14,245 nucleotides of DNA from NCBI GenBank assembly GCA_002382735.1, contig DFZN01000046.1, positions 1 to 14,245 of the forward strand. Reading direction: 5' to 3'. This document shows positions 6,103-12,332 of this stretch, piece by piece (the stretch's first letter is position 1; every line of letters begins with the position of its first letter). A program made the translations under genes and the position numbers. The stretch is from a bacterium UBP11_UBA4055. GTDB lineage: Bacteria > UBA4055. The notes under the pieces are model-generated. The model was given only the letters and a program-made list of their open reading frames with translations. It made no database searches and was not told where the DNA came from.

Positions 6103-7176
6103 TTAGAGAACATTATTGTGTTTATTTAACTTAATTTTTTCCACCAGATCTTTAACATCCTGTGACCTTGACAGCGGGGTAATTAAAAGACTGTCGCTGG
6201 TATCTATTACTGCTATACCTTTCAAACCGATGCAGGTTATGAGCTTCTGGTCATTTTCCGATGAGATCAGGCAGCCTTCGGTATCGATCGATATGAATTT
6301 GTCGCAGTCAACCACATTCTGTTTGTCGTCTTTTTCCTTGAGCCTGTATATTTCGAACCAGCTTCCCACATCCGACCAGCCGAAATTACCGAGAAGCACC
6401 TTGACATTTTCGGCTCTTTCCATGACACCGTAATCGATCGAGATGGAGCGAATTTCGCTGTAAATCTTTTCGATCACCGATTCAGGCTCTTTCCCGATCA
6501 TTGCCGCTTTGAGCTCCATAAGGTTCTCGTATAGATCCGGAAGAAATTCCTGAATGTTTTTTAATATGGTCGAGGCTTTCCAGATAAACATACCGCTGTT
6601 CCAGTAGAACTCTCTGCTCTCCAGAAATCTCAAAGCTGTTTCAAGATTGGGTTTTTCCGCAAATGATCTGACATCGTAAACACCTTTTTCGATCTCGCTG
6701 CCTATCTGAATATACCCGTATCCTGTTTCGGGATGAGTGGGTTCAATACCTATGGTCACAAGCGCATCAGGTTCCTTTTCACAGTAGCCGACAGCGTTTT
6801 TTATTACATCGCCGAACATCTGCATATCCTTAATAAAATGATCGGCCGGAAGAACCACCATAACCGCTTCAGGGTCTTTTATCATCAGTTTGACCGCTCC
6901 ATACCCGATGGCCGCCGCAGTGTTTCTGCCGTAAGGCTCGGCAATGATATTCTCTTCTTTAAAATCTTTGATATTATCCAGAATGCTTTCTTTCTGCTCT
7001 CTGTTCGTGACTATATAACAGTCCTCCCGGCTTACAAGATCATCCATTCTCAAAACAGTATTTTCCAGCATTGTTCTCTCGTTTACGATCGAGAGAAGGT
7101 GTTTGGGTGTCTTAAGCCTGCTCCTCGGCCAGAATCTCGCTCCTACTCCGCCTGCCATAATAAGTGCGTACATCAT
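6103..7176 (-). CDS. manC: Mannose-1-phosphate guanylyltransferase (GDP-mannose pyrophosphorylase)
   Basis: The 357-residue protein opens with the nucleotidyltransferase signature MAGGVGARFWPRSR...TPKHLLSI (8-30). It continues with AEPYGRNTAAAIGYGA, VVLPADHFI, GYGYIQIG, FAEKPNLETA, EFYWNSGMFIWKAS and SIDYGVMERAENVKVLLGNFGWSDVGSW, all typical of ManC-type enzymes. It makes GDP-mannose from mannose-1-phosphate and GTP for surface glycans. It has only the transferase domain and no C-terminal phosphomannose isomerase domain. GGGAG lies six bases before the ATG at 7176, which follows the TAA of the lipoprotein gene directly. An adjacent ATG at 7173 is an equally possible start. Confidence 0.94.
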   Translation of the reverse strand: MMYALIMAGGVGARFWPRSRLKTPKHLLSIVNERTMLENTVLRMDDLVSREDCYIVTNREQKESILDNIKDFKEENIIAEPYGRNTAAAIGYGAVKLMIKDPEAVMVVLPADHFIKDMQMFGDVIKNAVGYCEKEPDALVTIGIEPTHPETGYGYIQIGSEIEKGVYDVRSFAEKPNLETALRFLESREFYWNSGMFIWKASTILKNIQEFLPDLYENLMELKAAMIGKEPESVIEKIYSEIRSISIDYGVMERAENVKVLLGNFGWSDVGSWFEIYRLKEKDDKQNVVDCDKFISIDTEGCLISSENDQKLITCIGLKGIAVIDTSDSLLITPLSRSQDVKDLVEKIKLNKHNNVL

Positions 7177-8817
7177 TTATCTCCCTGAATTTGTATTTTT
7201 AAATTTAAAATCGACTTCCGATGTTTCCCAGTTCTTTCTCACAAGTACCGTATCAGGATAAAATACGGCGGAAGCAGTCTTCTCTTTAATGATATCGTGC
7301 CCGAAAACTACTTTATTCTCCTTATCCTCAAAAGCCGCGCATAAATATTTACCCGGTCTGGCTTCGATCCTATACTCGCCGGATACAGCCTGTACAGCGT
7401 TCTTTTCGCCTCCTTTGACCGGCTTGAGCAGTATTACGAATCCGGAAGACCCGCTTCCTTCGATCGATCCCGAAATGCTCCCGTAACCAAGTTCTTCAGT
7501 TACCAGTACCTTCTGCTTTGCCATTAAAGAGTCCGAAAGCTTCAGCATCAGCTCATGCTCGCCCTCTGCGGCACCTGTTCTCTGAATATCAGCGGTAATT
7601 CTGTAAGGCTGTTTTATCAGATCGAGAGGTAATTCCGTGCTGTCTTTAAGGTTAAGGAACGAAACAGAAACGGCATCGTTCATAAAATCATTGGTCTTAA
7701 CCATCAGGCAGCCGTCGGAATTTATCGAGGAGGGCAATTTCGAACCGATCTTAAAATCCTTCGCCGGTATCGAGTCTGAAACCGTATGTTTTTTTGTTCT
7801 GAATTTCTCTGAGATCATATTTCCGAAATGGTCGGATATACCGCCTGAAGTTATCGTTACGATATCATTGGGAACGAGCTCTTTCGTTCTGATCCAGACG
7901 GTCTTCTGATCTTCCCCGTCAGGAAATATCTCGAATTCTTCAGGCTCATCATTTATTCTGACATCTTCAATTATCCCGGGATTGAACTTGATCGTTTCAG
8001 AAAACTCGATCTTTATAACATTGTTTTCAGAACCGGATAAGTTTTTTATGAACGGAGGATCAGTATCATTGTATCCCATGGTCAGTTCAATACGGATACT
8101 GTCAATTTTGGTCAGATCGCACGACCCTGGCACGAATGAGATCATTTCGGTCTCGAGATCAGGTTTGTTGTTTTTGTTGATGTCGCTGAATGCAAGGAAC
8201 TTGTATTCTCCCGAACTCAAATTTTTCATTTCAAATGTATTTTCCGATGACAGACCCGCTGAATATTCAGGATCTGTTTTGGCGTAATTTAAACTGTCGG
8301 CCGTGATCTTATAAAGATGTATTTTCACGGCTGAATAATTCAGGCTGACGATCTGATCTTTGTCAATAGCTCCGTTTATCTTTCCCGTGACGGTTTTACG
8401 GTCAAGACTGCCTCCTGTCGAGAATGATGTCGAGAACGCTCCTGAAAGAGGATTCCCCTGCGTGTCTTTTAAAGAAGGACTTATGCTTATAACGACCGTC
8501 TGATCTTCGTCCAGATCGTTAAATTTTATTTTTACGCTTTTGTCGTACCATAGTATCTTTGACTTTTTGAGAGCAGACCGAGGCGAAATATTTACTGCTG
8601 ACATGGCTGAATTCCTGTCGATATATTCGGAAAATTCTATTTCGATCTCCGGTTCTTTTCCCGCATTGAGAGAGCCGTCGGGAACAGAGATCTTTTCCAC
8701 ATCAGGATTCAGTTTGTCGTCAGGCCCGCCGTCCGGCCAGCGTTTGTAGTCCGTCGCGCATGACATCAGCACAAGAGGCAGAATAACTGAAAGTGTATGT
8801 ATTAATAATTTGTTCAA
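7177..8817 (-). CDS. Ig-like (Big_5) domain lipoprotein
   Basis: The 546-residue protein begins with a lipoprotein signal peptide ending LMSC, so Cys20 would be the lipidated residue, followed by ATDYKRWPDGGPDD. A first SbsA/Big_5-type Ig-like domain spans about 38-135 (EIEIEFSEYIDRN...VNISP...LKDTQGNPLSG). A middle domain contains FLAFSDINKNNKPDLETE. A second Ig-like domain lies at about 252-345 (DPPFIKNLSGSENNVIKIEFSETI...ISDHFGNMISEKF), and a C-terminal part with GSISGSIEG and PGKYLCAAFEDKENK resembles a prealbumin-like or carboxypeptidase-regulatory fold. FCB-group lipoproteins beginning with a GGPxD motif and Big_5 domains share this plan. Their function is unknown. It starts with TTG at 8817, supported by AGGAG five bases upstream; nadC ends three bases before, so the genes are coupled. 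Confidence 0.85.
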   Translation of the reverse strand: MNKLLIHTLSVILPLVLMSCATDYKRWPDGGPDDKLNPDVEKISVPDGSLNAGKEPEIEIEFSEYIDRNSAMSAVNISPRSALKKSKILWYDKSVKIKFNDLDEDQTVVISISPSLKDTQGNPLSGAFSTSFSTGGSLDRKTVTGKINGAIDKDQIVSLNYSAVKIHLYKITADSLNYAKTDPEYSAGLSSENTFEMKNLSSGEYKFLAFSDINKNNKPDLETEMISFVPGSCDLTKIDSIRIELTMGYNDTDPPFIKNLSGSENNVIKIEFSETIKFNPGIIEDVRINDEPEEFEIFPDGEDQKTVWIRTKELVPNDIVTITSGGISDHFGNMISEKFRTKKHTVSDSIPAKDFKIGSKLPSSINSDGCLMVKTNDFMNDAVSVSFLNLKDSTELPLDLIKQPYRITADIQRTGAAEGEHELMLKLSDSLMAKQKVLVTEELGYGSISGSIEGSGSSGFVILLKPVKGGEKNAVQAVSGEYRIEARPGKYLCAAFEDKENKVVFGHDIIKEKTASAVFYPDTVLVRKNWETSEVDFKFKNTNSGR

Positions 8818-8819
8818 AA

Positions 8820-9665
8820 CTACTCCTGCTCCACCAGAAGACTCAGGTCCATGGCTTTAACGCTGTGCGTCAGTGCTCCTACCGAAATGTAATCTGCTCC
8901 TGTCTCCGCCAGCTCCCTTACTCTGTCGAGGCTTACATTACCGGATATCTCGAGCTTCTTTTTACCTTTGTTAAGCTTAACGCATTTTTTTATATCCTCC
9001 ACGCTCATGTTGTCCAGCATTATCCGGTCCACTTCAAGTTCGAGCGCTTCTTTAAATTCATCAATATTCTTTATCTCGACTTCGATCTTCGAGTCCAGCC
9101 CTTTCTTTTTCCTGAATTTAATAGCTTTTTCGACCGCTTTTGTGATTCCTCCCGCTGCTGAGATGTGATTGTCTTTTATCAAAAACATATCGAAAAGCCC
9201 GATCCTGTGGTTTTTTGCTCCGCCTGTCTTGACCGCGTATTTGTCTAGCGTTCTGAATCCGGGAAGTGTCTTTCTCGTATCTAAAATCTCGGCTTTTGTG
9301 TCTTTTACAGCCTCTGAGAACTGATTAGCGCAGGTCGATATTCCCGACATCCTCTGTATGAAGTTCAAAGCGGTTCTTTCGGCTTTCAGGATCGAATTGA
9401 GGCTGCCTTTGATCACTGCCACAACATCTCCTTTAACTATACGGTCGCCGTCACTGAAAAATGTTTCAATCTTAAGATCTTTATCAATATAAAAAAAAGT
9501 GTCTTCGAAAATGTGCAGTCCGCAGATTATTCCGTCAGACTTGGCCTTCAATATCGCTCTTCCCTTTTTACCGGGCGAAATTATCGAATCGGTGGTAATA
9601 TCGCCGTTCTTCCCCATATCCTCTTTTACGGCTTTTTTGATAAGCGGAATGTAGATCATTCTCAT
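8820..9665 (-). CDS. nadC: Nicotinate-nucleotide pyrophosphorylase (quinolinate phosphoribosyltransferase)
   Basis: The 281-residue protein makes nicotinate mononucleotide from quinolinate and PRPP in de novo NAD synthesis. It shows EDMGKNGDITTDS (15-27), the ERTALNFIQRMSGIST segment (96-111), DTRKTLPGFR (129-138), KTGGAKNHRIGLFDMFLIKDNH (146-167), EVEIKN, RIMLDNMS and ISGNV...GADYISVGALTHS. The frame is open to 9752, but that longer start would overlap the upstream phosphoesterase gene and has a basic non-family N-terminus. The ATG at 9665 has AAGGAG six bases before it and lies 14 bp after the upstream stop, so it is chosen. No nadA or nadB lies in the window. Confidence 0.95.
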   Translation of the reverse strand: MRMIYIPLIKKAVKEDMGKNGDITTDSIISPGKKGRAILKAKSDGIICGLHIFEDTFFYIDKDLKIETFFSDGDRIVKGDVVAVIKGSLNSILKAERTALNFIQRMSGISTCANQFSEAVKDTKAEILDTRKTLPGFRTLDKYAVKTGGAKNHRIGLFDMFLIKDNHISAAGGITKAVEKAIKFRKKKGLDSKIEVEIKNIDEFKEALELEVDRIMLDNMSVEDIKKCVKLNKGKKKLEISGNVSLDRVRELAETGADYISVGALTHSVKAMDLSLLVEQE

Positions 9666-9679
9666 ATAATTCTCCTTCT

Positions 9680-10843
9680 TTAAGCTTCGAACACGATGAG
9701 AGGCACAAATATCTCGTCTGAACTTAATCCTCCGTGATCCGCCTCGTGCCATTTCACTTCTTCGTTGTTTAGAAAATCCTTTATCACATAATTCTCTTTG
9801 CAGACGAGCACGAAATCGCCTATCCTGCCCTTCAGCTCTTTATTCTCTTCAAAAAGACCGTAATATCCGCCTTTAATAAGCTGATCTCTCGGGAAAACCT
9901 TTACGGCATATCCGATCCTGTCTTCAACCGTCTTCTTGAAATCCTTAAGATATTTCTTCTTTACATAACAGTAAGCCGCTCTCGGTTCTCCGCAAAGAGG
10001 GAATTCAAGCATTTTATTTATCTCGGGCAGATCGTTCATGTTTATCCGCTTACTTTCTGCCCCGTCAATAAGCCCGTGGTCGGCCGTGACGATAACAATT
10101 GAGTTCGTGCCTATGATGTCCGAGACGAACTTTTCTGTATTTCTTGAGATAGAGTAGAACAATTTTGTAAGGTCTCTGGACCCGCTTCCTACCTTGTGAA
10201 GAACGGCGTCAAGGTCGGGAAGATAAGCGTAAATATAGTTTTTTTCTGTTTTGTTCGATAAGACCGTATCTGTCAGTTTGACGAACATATCATCAAGTCC
10301 TTTGTAAACGATCTTTTCAGACTCCGAAAGCAGATATTTTGTATAAACCGAATTGCTGATGGCTTCCGGATGGAATACTTTGAGGTTTTTTATATTCTTT
10401 GAAAGCCTGTGATCGATAAAGATATCCTCAGGTTCAATACCTTTGTTAAGAAGCGATTCTTCGTTCCTTCTGTCATTGTAAAGCAGTATTGTGGAAGGTA
10501 TGTCGTACTTTTCTCTTTTAAGCCTCATGTACCAGCCCGTCACCCCGTGCTCTTTTGGCGCAAGTCCGGTCGCGAAACTCGTTATGCAGGCGGATGTGGT
10601 CGTAGGAAATACAGAAGTGATCTTGCCGATCGTATGGTCTTTAAGAAAATTCTTCCTTTTCTTCATCAGATAATCGTAACCGAGACCGTCGATCACGATA
10701 TTGATTATATTTTTATATCCCGAAAGCTTTTCGCACGGAAGAAGGATAAGCTCGCTGTACTGCGGTTCTAAACCGAAGCATTTTGATATCGAGCTCATCA
10801 GGTTGACTATGCTTCCGCCTTCGTAATCCGGTTTGTAGAACAT
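9680..10843 (-). CDS. Alkaline-phosphatase superfamily (NPP-type) phosphodiesterase/hydrolase
   Basis: The 387-residue protein has the two-metal site of type I phosphodiesterase/nucleotide pyrophosphatases: IDGLG (D52), the nucleophile region PTTTSACITSFATG with Thr at about 82-83, YLPDLDAVLHKVG (D212, H216), VTADHG (D255, H256) and EADHGG (H370). The segment ATGLAPKEHGVTGWYM is also typical. No signal peptide or membrane segment is seen, so a cytoplasmic enzyme acting on nucleotides, phosphonates or phosphodiesters is likely. The exact substrate cannot be read from sequence. It is the first gene of the nine-gene operon, with AGGCGGA before the ATG and a putative promoter 30 bp upstream. A later ATG (residue 16) is possible but has no better binding site. 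Confidence 0.85.
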   Translation of the reverse strand: MFYKPDYEGGSIVNLMSSISKCFGLEPQYSELILLPCEKLSGYKNIINIVIDGLGYDYLMKKRKNFLKDHTIGKITSVFPTTTSACITSFATGLAPKEHGVTGWYMRLKREKYDIPSTILLYNDRRNEESLLNKGIEPEDIFIDHRLSKNIKNLKVFHPEAISNSVYTKYLLSESEKIVYKGLDDMFVKLTDTVLSNKTEKNYIYAYLPDLDAVLHKVGSGSRDLTKLFYSISRNTEKFVSDIIGTNSIVIVTADHGLIDGAESKRINMNDLPEINKMLEFPLCGEPRAAYCYVKKKYLKDFKKTVEDRIGYAVKVFPRDQLIKGGYYGLFEENKELKGRIGDFVLVCKENYVIKDFLNNEEVKWHEADHGGLSSDEIFVPLIVFEA

Positions 10844-10872
10844 GATTCCGCCTATAATTACTTAAGCCATTA

Positions 10873-10901
10873 ATATTATGATTTTATATCGTAAATATCA
10901 A
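10873..10901 (-). promoter_or_regulatory. Putative promoter of the nine-gene operon
   Basis: On the minus strand TTGATA (10901-10896) and TAATAT (10878-10873) are spaced by 17 bp, in the 101-bp gap before the first operon gene. It is the only gap of any size upstream of the nine minus-strand genes, so a promoter is expected here. The AT-rich context reduces certainty. Confidence 0.45.
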
Positions 10902-10924
10902 GAAAATTGTTTAGAAGTTTTCAT

Positions 10925-10958
10925 TAAAAAAGCCGTAAAATGACTTACAGGAAGTCAT
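10925..10958 (-). terminator. Weak intrinsic terminator of the ATPase gene
   Basis: The minus-strand transcript can form ATGACTT / AAGTCAT (10958-10952 with 10946-10940), a perfect 7-bp stem with a five-base loop that contains part of the TAA stop region. It is followed by TTTACGGC and six T. The stem is AT-rich and the T-tract is interrupted, so termination may be partial and some transcription could enter the operon. Confidence 0.4.
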
Positions 10959-12264
10959 CAATATTATCGATCGAGAAAAATTGATATTTATAAAAATATC
11001 CCTGATATTTTTTTCTTAATTCAGTGCTTTTCTGTTCTAATACAGCTTTAGAAAACCTTTTTCCGCTAAGCTTGACTTCAGCAAAAAGGATTTTTTTGTG
11101 CAGATCATCCAAACCGACAATATCAATCTCATTGGCATTGCCCTTTTCCCAGTAATTGCCGATCAAACCGTATTCACCCGAATCGGCTATCAGCTCAATA
11201 AAAAGATTTTCCAGAATTTTACCGGAATAAGTGGAAATGTCTCTTCTTACCACATTCTTGATGTATTCGAAGTTTCCGTTTTCGATAACGGATGCGTGTT
11301 TAAATACAAATCTGAACCAGAATTTTAGAAAGTTATCTTTGATAAAATACTTCTGTGCTCTGGAATTTTTCTTACTCCCGAAAGGTTTTACCGAAGCTAT
11401 CACATCATATTCGTTCTCAAGTTTTTCGAGATAACCGCCTATGCTTTTTTCCAGAATTGATTCTATTTCGCTTCTTGAAGTTTTACTTTGGGAGATCAAT
11501 TCGATTATTGAGAAATAGATCCCGTAATCCTTTCCGAATTCTTCAATGAGGTAATTCTTTCCCTCATAAAGAAACGGCGAATCTTTTGAAAAGATCAGAT
11601 CAAGCATGGATTCAAATGTAAAACATTTATTATTAACCAAGAGTTCTTCGTATCTCGGACTTCCTCCGGTAATAAGATAATGATGAAAAAGATTTTCCTT
11701 GGAATAAGAATCGTTATCAGTCAAAATCCCTTTAATAACTTTTACTTTGAACGGTTTGATATAGAGTATCCTGTCAGCTCTGCCGAAAAGCGGTTCTTTT
11801 TCGTTTTGAAATATTTTTGTCATCAGTGAATAGACCGAACCTATGAATAAGATATTGATCTTCGTTTCAAATTTGTACTTATCCCACAAGTTTTGAATTT
11901 CTGAATATACTGACTTATTTATATTATAAAATTCCTGAAATTCATCAATTATCAGCACCAATTTTTCTTTCTTCGCATAAATAAGAAGCAGTTCGAACAC
12001 TTCAGCGAAGTTTTTTATCTCACCGAATACTTTTTCATTCGTAAATTCCTGAATCTGCTCAATAAATTCCGAACACAATAAACTTTCAGACTTCTTTGAA
12101 ATAAAGAAATACAAATGCCTTTTATCTTTCGCGAAATTTTTAACTAGAAGCGTCTTCCCCACTCTTCGTCTGCCTGTAACTACAGTCATTTTACTGTATT
12201 CATCTGTCTGAGAATAGATACTTTCAAGTATCTTTAATTCTTCTTCTCTATCGTAAAACTTCAT
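10945..12264 (-). CDS. AAA ATPase of the ATPase/DUF234 family with C-terminal PD-(D/E)XK-like domain
   Basis: The 439-residue protein has Walker A GRRRVGKT (31-38), Walker B LVLIIDEFQEF (102-112, D107 and E108), sensor-like FIGS (140-143) and FGRADRIL (160-167). A winged-helix region (about 244-300: SRSEIESILEKSIGGYLEKLE) follows, then a C-terminal domain with E352, EIDIV (D381) and AEVKLS (E396, K398), the spacing of a PD-(D/E)XK nuclease site. This is the architecture of the PF01637/DUF234 proteins, common in archaea and in FCB and anaerobic bacteria. Their role is unknown; DNA-related or selfish functions have been proposed. GGAGG lies seven bases before the ATG, inside a 31-bp dyad. It has its own promoter and terminator and is more AT-rich than the neighbouring operon, suggesting an inserted single-gene unit. 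Confidence 0.9.
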   Translation of the reverse strand: MKFYDREEELKILESIYSQTDEYSKMTVVTGRRRVGKTLLVKNFAKDKRHLYFFISKKSESLLCSEFIEQIQEFTNEKVFGEIKNFAEVFELLLIYAKKEKLVLIIDEFQEFYNINKSVYSEIQNLWDKYKFETKINILFIGSVYSLMTKIFQNEKEPLFGRADRILYIKPFKVKVIKGILTDNDSYSKENLFHHYLITGGSPRYEELLVNNKCFTFESMLDLIFSKDSPFLYEGKNYLIEEFGKDYGIYFSIIELISQSKTSRSEIESILEKSIGGYLEKLENEYDVIASVKPFGSKKNSRAQKYFIKDNFLKFWFRFVFKHASVIENGNFEYIKNVVRRDISTYSGKILENLFIELIADSGEYGLIGNYWEKGNANEIDIVGLDDLHKKILFAEVKLSGKRFSKAVLEQKSTELRKKYQGYFYKYQFFSIDNIDDFL

Positions 12265-12266
12265 TT

Positions 12267-12297
12267 AGCAACCTCCGTTACTGTAACCGATGTTGCT
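12267..12297. promoter_or_regulatory. 31-bp dyad covering the RBS and likely transcript start of the ATPase gene
   Basis: The site is symmetric about position 12282: AGCAAC (12267-12272) pairs with GTTGCT (12292-12297), and GTTAC (12277-12281) with GTAAC (12283-12287). In all, 13 of 15 positions on each side are complementary. It ends two bases before the ATG and contains the GGAGG of the ribosome binding site. It sits directly after the -10 box, so a protein bound here would block transcription. As RNA it could hide the ribosome binding site. No T-tract follows, so it is not a terminator. Confidence 0.55.
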
Positions 12298-12299
12298 GT

Positions 12300-12328
12300 A
12301 ATATAACTATATGAGGTTCGAAAAACAA
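12300..12328 (-). promoter_or_regulatory. Putative promoter of the ATPase gene
   Basis: On the minus strand TTGTTT (12328-12323) and TATATT (12305-12300) are 17 bp apart. Transcription would begin at about 12293, inside the 31-bp dyad. The box sits in the gap between the PEGA gene stop and the ATPase start. The -35 match is weak (TTG only) and the -10 is good. Confidence 0.4.
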
Positions 12329-12332
12329 GTAT

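Noticed and set aside
9666..9752. N-terminal extension of NadC
   Set aside because: It would overlap the upstream phosphoesterase gene, is basic and unlike NadC N-termini, and the ATG at 9665 has a proper AAGGAG at the right distance.
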